This document shows, one piece after another, positions 14,047 through 22,102 of a stretch of DNA of 25,767 nt. The DNA comes from a virus. The notes under the pieces were generated by a model. That model searched no databases and was not told where the DNA came from. It saw only the letters and a list, made by a program, of their open reading frames with translations. Position 1 is the first letter of the stretch. Each line of letters starts with the position of its first letter. Made by a program: the position numbers and the translations under genes. The stretch covers positions 1-25,767 of the IMG/VR virus record IMGVR_UViG_3300050821_001079. The stretch is one strand, 5' to 3'.

Positions 14047-14975
14047 CAGCGCACCCTTACGACCCCTTCTGGATCAATGAAAGTGGTCCCCTTCGGCAAC
14101 GCCAAGGCCTCCTCGAACGAGTTGACCTTCTTGGTCCCCGGAGGCACGGCCGTCGGCCGCTGGGCGGTGCCGGTTGCGGCATCCGTCAGCACGAGATCCG
14201 TCCCACCGTACGCGTTCGGGAGCTTCTCAAACGTCGGCTGCGAGAAATGCTTCGCGATAAGCGCCTGCATGATCTTGGGGTCGGACGTCGCCGCCAGCGC
14301 CGTGTTCGGATCGACGCCCTTTTCCATGAGGGCCTTCACGGTCGCATTCATCGCGAGATTGCTGATGTCGCCCTGCTGACCCTGCACCGCCCCAGCGAGC
14401 CCGCGGCTGATGCCCTGGCCAATGCTCGGCGCGCCCGCAATGCCTGCGCCCATGCTCATGAGTTGGTTGCTATGCGCGCTCAGCCAGTTCCCGACACGGC
14501 CGAGCAAATCCGGCACCGCTGTCGGTCCTGTCGGGTTGACCGGTCGAGGCGCTTGCGGCGCAGCTGCAGGAGGCCTGTTCTCGAGCAAACCAAACCCGCC
14601 CTGCGTCGGTGGCGTGGTCGGCATCTGACCCGCCGGCACGGTCGGCACTGCGGTCGCGCCAGGAGCCGCGCCACCAGCCAGCAATCCGGCCGGAGCCTGT
14701 GGCGCTGGTGCTGGCCCCATCGGGAATGGCGTTGCCCCACCCGGAAGGCCCTGACCCTGCGTCGGCGGCAGGTATCCGGGCTGGCCCGCCTGCGGACCCT
14801 GCGAAGGGATTGCCGGAGGATTGAGCATCGACGCTTCGCTGCCGGCCTGCACCGAGAGCCCCGGCCGCCGCTTGCGCTCAAGACGGCGCGTCGACTCGGG
14901 ATCAATCCCCTGTTCCTGATCCTCGAGCGTCGGCATCTGCCCGCCTAGGCCCATGATGTCCAGCAGCCCAGCCAT
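14046..14975 (-). CDS. Pro/Gly/Ala-rich virion-cluster protein
   Basis: This 309-aa protein begins MAGLLDIMGLGGQM with AGGAG before the ATG at 14975. Residues 35-160 are low-complexity, dominated by Pro, Gly, Ala and Gln. Residues 165-240 are helical with WLSAHSNQLMSMGAGIAGA, and the end has small beta-like units (KGTTFIDPEGVVRVR). The family is not recognised. The stop-start overlap with the next gene (TGATG) and position point to a minor virion component. Confidence 0.62.
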   Translation of the reverse strand: MAGLLDIMGLGGQMPTLEDQEQGIDPESTRRLERKRRPGLSVQAGSEASMLNPPAIPSQGPQAGQPGYLPPTQGQGLPGGATPFPMGPAPAPQAPAGLLAGGAAPGATAVPTVPAGQMPTTPPTQGGFGLLENRPPAAAPQAPRPVNPTGPTAVPDLLGRVGNWLSAHSNQLMSMGAGIAGAPSIGQGISRGLAGAVQGQQGDISNLAMNATVKALMEKGVDPNTALAATSDPKIMQALIAKHFSQPTFEKLPNAYGGTDLVLTDAATGTAQRPTAVPPGTKKVNSFEEALALPKGTTFIDPEGVVRVR

Positions 14976-14984
14976 CTGACGCTC

Positions 14985-16091
14985 CTATGCCGGCATCTGG
15001 TTGGCGGCGCGCGCGGTCGCGAGGCCGTAGTCGACGTGACGCAGCCCCAGCGCGTCTTTCGACACTGCCTCCGGGATCTCCTCCTCGACGTCTTGCGCGA
15101 GCAGGCCGATCTGCGGCTGCTTCGTGGGATCGAACTTGTAGTTGTAGGAGTAGACCGGGAGGCCATCGTTGAGCATGCCGACCTTCCTGATGTTCTCCTT
15201 CACCCGCTTGTCCGAGAACGGCGCAAATCCGAGCGACCCGAGTATCCCGGCGCCGCCGAGACCAGCTCCGAGGATCTGATTGAGTAGCGGGTTAGATTGC
15301 TGCACCGTCTGCTGCATCGAGCCCGTGGAGGACTGCCCGAGCCCCGCGATCGGCGTCGTGAGGCTCTCGACCTGGCCGATATTGGCGAGCGGCAGACCGA
15401 ACTGCGTATTGGCTGCCCCGAGTGCCGTGGTCGCCGGCTGCGTCAGCAGGCCAGGGACCGCGCCAGCCGCACTGATTCCTGCGATCTGATTCTGCAGCGG
15501 GATCTGATTGAGCCCAGCACCCGTGGTCGCGGTGCTCCCACCGGCACTGAACAGCGCATTCGCTGCGGCCTGCTGGTTGCCGGAGAGGGTGTTGTACTCG
15601 CCCGCAAGTAGGCCGCCCTCGCCTTGCGAAAGACCGCGTGCGAGCGCCATCGAGTTGCCCGGTGAAAGATCGCGCCCAGCCGCCGCGAACTGCGAGTTGA
15701 TCTGGTTGGTGATGTCGGTGTTAAGCGTTCCCATCGCGGTCTTGAGCGCGGGATTGGTGTAGGGGTTCGTATAGTTCGGATCACTGTAAGGCCCGAGCGT
15801 CTTCTGCAGTTGATTATAGGCGTTGGTCAGCAATCCGGTCTGCGGCGCCGTCGAGGAGTTGAACAGATTGTTGACCGCCGTCGTGCCCTGACCACCGAAG
15901 TTCGGAACCGTGCCAGCTGCAGAGACTAGATTACTCGCAGCCGTCGACTGCGGAGTAGTGACGCCAAACCCGGTGTTGCCGATCCCAGCCAGAATGCTCT
16001 CGAGCAACGGCTGTGCCGGTGCCCACGGCGAGGTCTGCGACTGCTGTGAGCCGCTCGTAGTCTGAGTAGGACCGCCACCACCACCAGACAT
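14985..16091 (-). CDS. Virion protein with C-terminal S74 chaperone domain
   Basis: This 368-aa protein starts at the ATG at 16091 (TGATG overlap). The N-terminus is Gly/Ser/Thr/Gln-rich with SPWAPAQPLLESILAG, and the middle is Asn, Gly and Ala-rich. From residue about 292 it has FSDKRVKENIRKVG, then PVYSYNYKFD, IGLLAQDVEEEIPEAV and LRHVDYGLAT, the intramolecular chaperone (Peptidase_S74) domain. The Ser and Lys of the self-cleavage site are present. S74 domains help trimeric fibres fold and are then cut off. Here the rest lacks obvious fibre repeats, so it may be a tail appendage or another trimeric virion protein. Confidence 0.8.
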   Translation of the reverse strand: MSGGGGGPTQTTSGSQQSQTSPWAPAQPLLESILAGIGNTGFGVTTPQSTAASNLVSAAGTVPNFGGQGTTAVNNLFNSSTAPQTGLLTNAYNQLQKTLGPYSDPNYTNPYTNPALKTAMGTLNTDITNQINSQFAAAGRDLSPGNSMALARGLSQGEGGLLAGEYNTLSGNQQAAANALFSAGGSTATTGAGLNQIPLQNQIAGISAAGAVPGLLTQPATTALGAANTQFGLPLANIGQVESLTTPIAGLGQSSTGSMQQTVQQSNPLLNQILGAGLGGAGILGSLGFAPFSDKRVKENIRKVGMLNDGLPVYSYNYKFDPTKQPQIGLLAQDVEEEIPEAVSKDALGLRHVDYGLATARAANQMPA

Positions 16092-16513
16092 CACAACCTC
16101 TTTTCCAGGATGATCCCGGTTTGCTGATAATCAGCCAGCACTCGCTTCCAGCCAGCGCGGCCGTAGAGCCGCATTCTGCTGCAGCCCTCATCTCTAGCAT
16201 ACGACTCGATCTCTGAGCGCAGATGCACCCATCGCCTCATCCCGCTGCCGCCGATCGTAACCAGCTGACACACGAGATCGTCACCCTTGATCAATCGCGT
16301 CAGCGCCGCGGCGAGGATCTTCTGGTCCTGATAGGCGATCCACAGCAGCAGGTGCCCAGTACGCAAATCGATCAAGGTCGACACCTTGTCGAAGTACTCG
16401 CCGCCAGCCTTCTGGCCACCTCGCAGAAACGCCTCGACGCGCGGCCATATCCGCCACGTCTCCTTCGGCGGGACGCATAAAACTTTATATTCGCGCGCTA
16501 GCGTCCCGTGCAT
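16091..16513 (-). CDS. GNAT-like phage protein
   Basis: This 140-aa protein begins MHGTLAREYKVLCVPP at the ATG at 16513, two bases after the upstream stop; the longer frame to 17017 is shadow. It follows a phage family recalled as acetyltransferase-like. Features are WRIWPRVEAFLRGG, LIDLRTGHLLLWIAY, AAALTRL, LVTIGGSGMRRWV, LRSEIESYARDEGC and RLYGRAGWKRVLADYQQTG, ending LEKRL. The order of strands and helices fits the GNAT fold, but an acetyl-CoA pyrophosphate loop is not clear (GGSGMRRW is the nearest). Its role in the virion cluster is unknown. Some members are packaged or modify host proteins. Confidence 0.72.
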   Translation of the reverse strand: MHGTLAREYKVLCVPPKETWRIWPRVEAFLRGGQKAGGEYFDKVSTLIDLRTGHLLLWIAYQDQKILAAALTRLIKGDDLVCQLVTIGGSGMRRWVHLRSEIESYARDEGCSRMRLYGRAGWKRVLADYQQTGIILEKRL

Positions 16514-16515
16514 GA

Positions 16516-16833
16516 CTATCCCAAACACACAAACCAGAATGTGCAATCGGCGTTCGCCGTCGTCGCATGCGAGATCGTGAACTGACCCTTCTTGACATTC
16601 ACCGCCAGCACGAACGTCGTCAGCAGCACCGCCGCGGCGTGCGCAGTCTGCGGAAACAGAAACACCGCCGACGTCACGCTGCAGTTCGGCGCCAGCACCA
16701 CCGTCGTGGTCGCGGCTCCGGTCGCCAGCGAGCATGTGCCGATTGCATCGCTGCGGCCTTCCGAGAGTTGCCGTATTACATAGACCAGCTGCTGCGGGTC
16801 TCTTTCTGCCGGGGCGAGATGCCGAATGGCCAT
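16516..16833 (-). CDS. Small beta-rich structural-cluster protein
   Basis: This 105-aa protein begins MAIRHLAPAERDPQQL at the ATG overlapping the TGA of the large tail gene. A helical start (LVYVIRQLSEGRS) is followed by beta-rich sequence (ATTTVVLAPNCSVTSAVFLFP, NVKKGQFTISHATTANADCTF). This arrangement recurs in small proteins beside podoviral tail genes. They probably decorate the tail or fibre, although that is inferred from position. No enzyme motif. Confidence 0.68.
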   Translation of the reverse strand: MAIRHLAPAERDPQQLVYVIRQLSEGRSDAIGTCSLATGAATTTVVLAPNCSVTSAVFLFPQTAHAAAVLLTTFVLAVNVKKGQFTISHATTANADCTFWFVCLG

Positions 16834-18566
16834 CAGCGATCTCCCTGTCCAGGAACCGCGTCAGGCGCATGCACGCCCTGTGCGTAGGTCCACACCGTGC
16901 CGAACGGGATGCGCAGATGCGCCTGCGCATAACGGGTCTCCGCTCGCTGTGGCACCAACCCCTGCGCGTTGACCACCTGTTCCGCAGTATAGACAACCGG
17001 CGACTGCGCGGTGTCACGCAGCCCGAGGCTACCGAAACACCCAGGCGCGTCCGTCATCGGGCGCAGAAATGAGATCCACACCCGGTCCAGGAGATCCTGC
17101 GCCGAGCTCTCAAGTACGGCCTCCAGGTTCGGCCCGGAATAGAACCCGAGCGCATTGTTGTTATCAAAGGCGGCCAACCGCACCGTCGCCTGCGCTGAGA
17201 TGGTGTCGAGCGAGAACCCGAGCTGATCGAGCGATCCGCCGATCGAGCCCGTCCCGGTCGAGGTGAACGTCGTCCCGATCAGATCGATGTGCGTAGAATC
17301 GATGATGTTGAAGCGGAAATTCCCAGCCGTTAGTCCGCCTGTGACATTGTAAACCTCGACCGTGTTTTCGATGTTGAGGTTGGTGTTGGATGGCGGCGTG
17401 CCTGCAGTAAGACCGGGCACCAATGTGCAGCGCTGCCGCCCCGCCGTTCCTGCAGCAACCACCGAGATCGTGATAATCCCGGGCGCGATCGGATCGAGCG
17501 CTTCGAGCGTGAGGCCCGGTTTAGCCAGATAGGTCAGGAACTCGCTCGCCTGCGCGACGATCGTCGACCATCGCCCATTATCCCCAAGTGCCCAATCATA
17601 GACCAACATCTTGTCAGCGAGGCCGGCCGCGCCAGATTTTGACTTGTATTGCCAGAACACCCGCGTCGACATCGGGTCAGTCCCAGCGATAAATAGCTGC
17701 AGATTGTTCGTATCCAGATCTGCGAAGAACGTGGTGTCGACGCGCTGCTTCCCAATCGGGGTCGGATAGCCGCCGCTCTGGATCATCTTGAACCCTTGCG
17801 GCGAGTAGAAAAACACTTTGTCGCCGGCCGTGATCGACGAGTATTGGCCGTAGATGCCGTCCTGAGTGGATATGCGCAGAATATCAAACACCACCGCAGA
17901 ACCCGGCGCATAGATCAGCGTGCGGATCGACTGATCCTGGAAGATGATGCCGTACTGATCACCGCCGCGGATGTCGTGCACCGCACCGCCGTCCGGGAGA
18001 TCCTGGAAATCGGCCTGACCAACCCCCGGCGTCCACGTCGTAGGCGCATTGAGATCAGACCACTGCACCCGGTTCGGAAACCCAAGTATCCCACTCAGCA
18101 CGATAAACCGGTTAATGATCGCGATGTGGCTAGCCTGCGGCGGAGTTCCACCTAGATCGAGAAACGTCGCCGAAATGCCCAAATTGTATACCTGCGGATT
18201 GACGTTCTCCTGAACCGCGATAACCAAGTTGTTGAACTGTGCAAATTGCCAGTTATCGGTCGAGATCAGCGCCGAATACGGGCCACCCCCTTGCGACACA
18301 TTGGTCCAGGCGAACGTCGTGTTGTTGAGCAAGTACAGGTTCGTCGCCGTCCCGGCGAAAATCACCACGGTATTATCGGCCATGCGCGCAAAGATGCACC
18401 CGCGACACGGACCCGGCAGCGCCTGCGTCAACTCAACGAGCGACGGAAACGGGCCGTAGCCGTCCTGGCGAGGCACAACATTCGTTGCGATCGTGGCGTA
18501 GGGCAACGCGATCGCCGAGATGTCCGGCGACCAGTCTTGAAACGTGAGTAGCCCTGCATCTGGCAT
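16833..18566 (-). CDS. Large tail / packaged-DNA stabilisation-like protein
   Basis: This 577-aa protein starts at the ATG at 18566 (TGATG overlap). WSPDISAIALPYATIATNVVP and GYGPFPSLVELTQAL open a beta-rich region with repeated strand-turn units (NNTTFAWTNVSQGG, NRVQWSDLNAPTTWTPG, DQYGIIFQDQSIRTLIYA, DKVFFYSPQGFKMIQ). This resembles the propeller-like tail nozzle or stabilisation proteins (P22 gp10-type) of podoviruses. Residues about 362-446 look like an inserted beta module (VEVYNVTGGLTAGNFRF, TGTGSIGG). Position next to the adaptor-like gene fits a tail that plugs the portal. Assignment by pattern only. Confidence 0.72.
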   Translation of the reverse strand: MPDAGLLTFQDWSPDISAIALPYATIATNVVPRQDGYGPFPSLVELTQALPGPCRGCIFARMADNTVVIFAGTATNLYLLNNTTFAWTNVSQGGGPYSALISTDNWQFAQFNNLVIAVQENVNPQVYNLGISATFLDLGGTPPQASHIAIINRFIVLSGILGFPNRVQWSDLNAPTTWTPGVGQADFQDLPDGGAVHDIRGGDQYGIIFQDQSIRTLIYAPGSAVVFDILRISTQDGIYGQYSSITAGDKVFFYSPQGFKMIQSGGYPTPIGKQRVDTTFFADLDTNNLQLFIAGTDPMSTRVFWQYKSKSGAAGLADKMLVYDWALGDNGRWSTIVAQASEFLTYLAKPGLTLEALDPIAPGIITISVVAAGTAGRQRCTLVPGLTAGTPPSNTNLNIENTVEVYNVTGGLTAGNFRFNIIDSTHIDLIGTTFTSTGTGSIGGSLDQLGFSLDTISAQATVRLAAFDNNNALGFYSGPNLEAVLESSAQDLLDRVWISFLRPMTDAPGCFGSLGLRDTAQSPVVYTAEQVVNAQGLVPQRAETRYAQAHLRIPFGTVWTYAQGVHAPDAVPGQGDR

Positions 18567-19543
18567 CAGAAATACATCGGCCGCACAACGCCGCGCCTCG
18601 CCATTCTAACCGCCTCGACCTTGAGTTCGCGGTACGCCGACCACGTCTCGCCTTCGAGCGCTCCGCCCTGCGGCTCGTACGGAGACATCGCCATTGCCAT
18701 CGCATTGTTGCGGGTGACGTGCGTCGCCAGCTGATACTTCGCCCGCGACCGGATCAGGCGCTCGGCACCGATGTCCGTCACCCACAGATTGCCGGTCTGA
18801 GCGTCGTTCGCCGGCGCCGCCAAGGCCACATGCGCGCCGATGCTGATCAAATAGGGCCCGGTCGCGCCCGTGAATGTCCCGGTGACCTGGATGAAGAACC
18901 CGGATCCGGGGCCGAGCGTCGTCGCAGTCAGAATATCATTGACCAGATACCCCACGCCCGGATTGACGATCGCCACGTTGGTGACGACGCCGGCCGTCAC
19001 GATGATGTTCGCCGTCGCGCTGTTACCCGCCCCGCCAATCAACGGCACGTTCGTATAGGAACCCGGGCTATACCCGCTCCCTGGCCCGGTCTGAATGAAC
19101 GCCGAGATCTGGCCCGGGCCGCCACTCGACGGCACCGGATAAAGCATGATCTGACCGTTCGAATAGGCATACGCATACGGCTGGCCCTGTTGGGTGCCGG
19201 TCTGCGTCAGGATCAGGATCTCCTCGGGCTGGATCCGCGGCAGATCAAACACCGCAGGCGGCACCGTGATCGTCAGCCAGTCGAGCGCATAGATCTGCTG
19301 CGTCGATACGACGTTCGGATAGTTCGGGTCCGTGAAGACGTTATAGTTCTGCTGCCCGACCGTCGTCATGAACGACGTCTGGAACGTAGTGTTAAACCGG
19401 AACCGCTCCTTCTGATACATGATGATTGCGTCCGAGATCGCCGCCGCAATCTGCGTCGTGAGGTCACCGCGCGCCAGCTCATCGGCGATGCGGTCCTTCA
19501 TGTAGCCGAGAGTGTTTGGTGGAAAGGCAGAGGGCCATGTCAT
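18566..19543 (-). CDS. Head-tail adaptor-like protein with inserted beta domain
   Basis: This 325-aa protein begins MTWPSAFPPNTLGYMK, with GAGGGC before the ATG at 19543. The helical start (MKDRIADELARGDLTTQIAA) and MYQKERFRFN, with strand pairs up to about residue 140, and the C-terminal helix (ERLIRSRAKYQLATHV) resemble gp4-type head-completion or tail-adaptor proteins. Residues about 151-225 form a beta module with YTNVPLIGGAGNSATANIIV and VNPGVGYLVNDILTA, similar to modules in phage tail fibres. This domain is absent from simple adaptors. Four-gene neighbourhood with large tail protein and head genes supports a connector role. Confidence 0.7.
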   Translation of the reverse strand: MTWPSAFPPNTLGYMKDRIADELARGDLTTQIAAAISDAIIMYQKERFRFNTTFQTSFMTTVGQQNYNVFTDPNYPNVVSTQQIYALDWLTITVPPAVFDLPRIQPEEILILTQTGTQQGQPYAYAYSNGQIMLYPVPSSGGPGQISAFIQTGPGSGYSPGSYTNVPLIGGAGNSATANIIVTAGVVTNVAIVNPGVGYLVNDILTATTLGPGSGFFIQVTGTFTGATGPYLISIGAHVALAAPANDAQTGNLWVTDIGAERLIRSRAKYQLATHVTRNNAMAMAMSPYEPQGGALEGETWSAYRELKVEAVRMARRGVVRPMYF

Positions 19544-19550
19544 GCTGCCC

Positions 19551-20297
19551 TCACTTCGTTAAATAGGCCCCGGCCGTAAACACGTAGTACAGCGTGACAA
19601 TGCCGGTCGCTTGCGACACGCCTGTAGCTCCTGCCGTGCCGTTGATCGTGTCGGATCCGGTCGCGTAGACCAGCAGCGTCGCTGCGGCCGGCAGATTGTT
19701 TGCGACCGCAATCTCGAGCCCGGCCACCGCGGGCGGCAGTGTCACGCCAGCCGGTGTTCCAGTTCCGGTCGTGACGTTCACCAGCGCCTGCGTGATCTTG
19801 GTCGCCGTCGTCTGCGAGGTGCCGGCAGATGCGATGGCGCCTTGCGAGGCAACCGTCTGGATCGACCCGGCGGCGCCAGCGCCGATCCCGTCAGCTACCC
19901 ACACGCCGGTCGTCAAGCAGTAGAACGCCGTGATCGAGGCCGGCATCAGCACAACCGATGCACCGCCATTGATCGTGCCGCCGACATCGCCAACACCAGG
20001 ATATACCGTGAGGAAGTTCAGGCCGGAGTTCTGTATCGCGACCTCAAGGCCCTGCAAATTGACGGCACCGCTCGTATTCGGGAGTACCGCTCCCGTGCCA
20101 GCACTAACGAACCCGAACACCGTCGTGCCCGCGCGGATCTGATAGGCATTTGCGGCCGTCGTACCAGTCGCCGTAACACCAGCATTATTCGCGCCAGCGT
20201 CTACAGCGACGGCATTCGCGAGCGACAGCTGCACCGAGTTTTGCAGCGACGCGTCGAGCCCAAATTGCAGGACGGGAGGATAACCGATCCCAGGCAT
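19551..20297 (-). CDS. Beta-rich structural protein
   Basis: This 248-aa protein begins MPGIGYPPVLQFGLD, with GAGG five bases before the ATG at 20297. The sequence is dominated by Ala, Gly, Thr and Val with many short strands (TVFGFVSAGTGAVLPN, VTLPPAVAGLEIAVANN, TLLVYATGSDTING), ending ATGIVTLYYVFTAGAYLTK. Repeated strand-loop units suggest a fibre or decoration protein. No known domain is certain. It lies between the signal-peptide protein and the adaptor-like gene. Confidence 0.68.
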   Translation of the reverse strand: MPGIGYPPVLQFGLDASLQNSVQLSLANAVAVDAGANNAGVTATGTTAANAYQIRAGTTVFGFVSAGTGAVLPNTSGAVNLQGLEVAIQNSGLNFLTVYPGVGDVGGTINGGASVVLMPASITAFYCLTTGVWVADGIGAGAAGSIQTVASQGAIASAGTSQTTATKITQALVNVTTGTGTPAGVTLPPAVAGLEIAVANNLPAAATLLVYATGSDTINGTAGATGVSQATGIVTLYYVFTAGAYLTK

Positions 20298-20304
20298 GAC
20301 TACC

Positions 20305-20793
20305 TCAGTTCGGGTTGCCGCTCGTGATGACGAGGAAGTTGATCTCGATCGTCGCGGAAGTCAGCGCGGTCGTCGAGGCACTCTGGATGGTGAACACGAT
20401 GGTGTTCGCCGTGTTGTGCGTATTACAGACCAGCGCAGAGGCGGCCGCGCCAGCCAGCTTGTCGAGCTGACACAGCACGAGATCGTTGGCGCCGACCTTG
20501 CTGTTGGTAAGCGTGATCACGGACGGCGTGGCACCTGAGGCACCAGCAGTCGTCGCCGCTGAAGTGATGATCCCAGACGCGCCGTTGCAGGTTCCGGCTG
20601 CGGTGGCACCAGAAACCGTGACAGAGACCGTACATAGCCCCGTCTTCAGGCGGGCGACATTGAACACCTCGGCCTGTGACAGGCTGTTCTCGCCGGTCTC
20701 TGGTGCCACCAGCGGCGTCAGCGTCGTCTGCAGCGCCCACGCGAGACCGAACATCCCGAAGAACGCACCGACCGCGAGCAAGAATTTCTTCAT
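20305..20793 (-). CDS. Structural-cluster protein with N-terminal signal peptide
   Basis: This 162-aa protein begins MKKFLLAVGAFFGMFGLAWA, a textbook Sec signal peptide (basic start, hydrophobic core, Ala-x-Ala-type cleavage at about residue 20). AGGAGAC precedes the ATG at 20793. The mature part has VFNVARLKTGLCTVSVTVSG and AGTCNGASG, VICQL-like Cys segments and a Thr/Ala-rich end, probably beta. Four Cys residues could pair after export. It is the first gene after the terminator at 20805-20841. It may be exported to the periplasm or surface rather than packaged, or the N-terminus may be a membrane anchor in the virion. Confidence 0.75.
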   Translation of the reverse strand: MKKFLLAVGAFFGMFGLAWALQTTLTPLVAPETGENSLSQAEVFNVARLKTGLCTVSVTVSGATAAGTCNGASGIITSAATTAGASGATPSVITLTNSKVGANDLVLCQLDKLAGAAASALVCNTHNTANTIVFTIQSASTTALTSATIEINFLVITSGNPN

Positions 20794-20804
20794 CGTTTCG
20801 TCTC

Positions 20805-20841
20805 CTAAGAAAAAGGGCGGCGGCTATGGCGTCCGCCGCCC
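20805..20841 (-). terminator. Rho-independent terminator in the late operon
   Basis: On the minus strand a perfect nine-base-pair stem (GGGCGGCGG with CCGCCGCCC, 20841-20833 and 20823-20815) has a nine-base loop and is followed by TTTTTCTT (20814-20807). It follows the stop of 20885-21370 and precedes the signal-peptide gene. It would end or attenuate transcription from the capsid promoter, lowering tail-gene messages. No new promoter is visible just downstream. Confidence 0.8.
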
Positions 20842-20884
20842 CTCGAGAACTTCCGGCAGGAGGCGTCAGCCCTCGAGTAAGCTC

Positions 20885-21370
20885 CTAATTACTGGCCGCG
20901 CCTGGAGCATTCGCCCCATAAGGCAGCGGTTGCGGACTGGCAGGCACAGGCTCTACGGGCGCCACAGGCGCCGCGGCCGCTACTTCGGCCGCTTGCTTTG
21001 CCAACTCGGCGTCGTGTTTCTCCTTCAAGGCCGCCGCAGCAGCCGCTTGCCTTTCGGACAGTCGCTTCGCAACGATGTCCGCGATCTTTTTCTTGCGCGC
21101 ATCAGCGAGCGCCTTGGTAGCGTCCGCTGACTGTGCATGAGCTCCAGTGAGGCTGGCTAGATCCTCGCCAGTCTCGGCGATCGCCATCGGCGGGCTGCCG
21201 CTGGAGAAATGCAGAACGCTTGATCCGACATGGGCCGAGGTGATCGGCAGGGGGCTATCTAACGGTGGTAGCGTCTCTGCAGCAATCACGTCGACTTGCT
21301 CGACACTGTCAAGATTGACCACCTGCGGAGTGCCGGTGTCCTTGCGAGTAACCGTTACAAACGTCGGCAT
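20885..21370 (-). CDS. Hypothetical protein with beta N-terminus and helical tail
   Basis: This 161-aa protein begins MPTFVTVTRKDTGTP, with GGAGGCGGCAG before the ATG. Residues 1-60 are beta-rich (VVNLDSVEQVDVIAAETL, SSVLHFSSGS). Residues 80-135 form an Ala/Lys/Glu-rich helix (KALADARKKKIADIVAKRL), and the end is Pro/Ala-rich. The family is not recognised. It is the last gene before the terminator, so it shares the head-gene transcript. A head-minor or chaperone role is only a guess. Confidence 0.68.
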   Translation of the reverse strand: MPTFVTVTRKDTGTPQVVNLDSVEQVDVIAAETLPPLDSPLPITSAHVGSSVLHFSSGSPPMAIAETGEDLASLTGAHAQSADATKALADARKKKIADIVAKRLSERQAAAAAALKEKHDAELAKQAAEVAAAAPVAPVEPVPASPQPLPYGANAPGAASN

Positions 21371-21382
21371 CTGCCGCCTCCG

Positions 21383-22078
21383 TTAACCCTCGAGTCCGGT
21401 GAACTCGATCATGGCCGCGTAGGTACCGGCCGTATTGGCGGTGCCCGTGCCGGCGATCAGGAACCCGACCACATAGATGTCGATGTCCGTCAAGCTGGCG
21501 AGGTTAGCGATGGCACCAGCGGTCGTCGGGACACCGAACCCGTTGGGCCCAGGCGCCGCGTTGGCAGCCGTGAACGCTGTCGAGTTGATGCTCGTGATCG
21601 ACCGGTAGAGGTTACCGATCGTCGGCGTCGTGATGTAGGCCAGCAGGTTCAGCGTCGCTGGAGGATAGGCCGTGTCCAATGTCGCGTTGGTGTAGAAGAA
21701 CCCGACGCTGGTCGACGTGCCACCAGCGATCGTCTGATAGCACTGCAGCATCATGTCGATGATCACGGCCCCTTGCGGGATCGTGCCAATCAGAATGCCG
21801 CCTGTGTTGGTCGTGAGCTGGCCGGCCGAGAGCGTACCGGTCGAGTTCAGGATCATCGACCGATTGACTGCGGGTTGCTGGCCAGGAACCGGAGGCAGCG
21901 TCAGCGTGGTGTTCCAGCTCAGTGAGCCGCCACCAGTCTGTGCCGCGGGAACGGCCGGCGTGGTCTGCGCAACGGGATCATTCGGGCCACCGCGGGCGAT
22001 GTAGTGCGATACCTGCCATGGAAACAGACGTGCACTGTCGCCAGGGACGCCAGAACCGCCAGAAGAAAGAGTGGGCAT
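21383..22078 (-). CDS. Probable head decoration or head-associated protein
   Basis: This 231-aa protein begins MPTLSSGGSGVPGDSA, with AGGAGCAAGTAGA before the ATG. Pro/Gly-rich early residues lead to a beta-rich body (VNRSMILNSTGTLSAG, GGILIGTIPQGAVIIDMMLQ, TSVGFFYTNATLDTAYP) ending AAMIEFTGLEG. It follows the major capsid gene across a 63-base gap with a hairpin, a usual place for a decoration or minor head protein. No domain is certain. Confidence 0.68.
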   Translation of the reverse strand: MPTLSSGGSGVPGDSARLFPWQVSHYIARGGPNDPVAQTTPAVPAAQTGGGSLSWNTTLTLPPVPGQQPAVNRSMILNSTGTLSAGQLTTNTGGILIGTIPQGAVIIDMMLQCYQTIAGGTSTSVGFFYTNATLDTAYPPATLNLLAYITTPTIGNLYRSITSINSTAFTAANAAPGPNGFGVPTTAGAIANLASLTDIDIYVVGFLIAGTGTANTAGTYAAMIEFTGLEG

Positions 22079-22102
22079 TCTACTTGCTCCTCAGGCTCTG
22101 CC

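Noticed and set aside
14016-14948. Long rightward open frame (310 codons) opposite the virion gene cluster
   Set aside because: It lies wholly antisense to a gene with a good ribosome binding site. Its Arg-rich composition is typical of a GC-rich shadow frame, and it has no supporting start signal.
18719-19579. Rightward 286-codon open frame opposite the adaptor-like gene
   Set aside because: Arg/His-rich shadow of a real gene in reverse. No family resemblance and no ribosome binding site.
20840-21395. Three copies of CCCTCGAG (about 20840, 20871 and 21387)
   Set aside because: Eight-base copies in GC-rich DNA; one falls in coding sequence and no symmetrical placement is seen.
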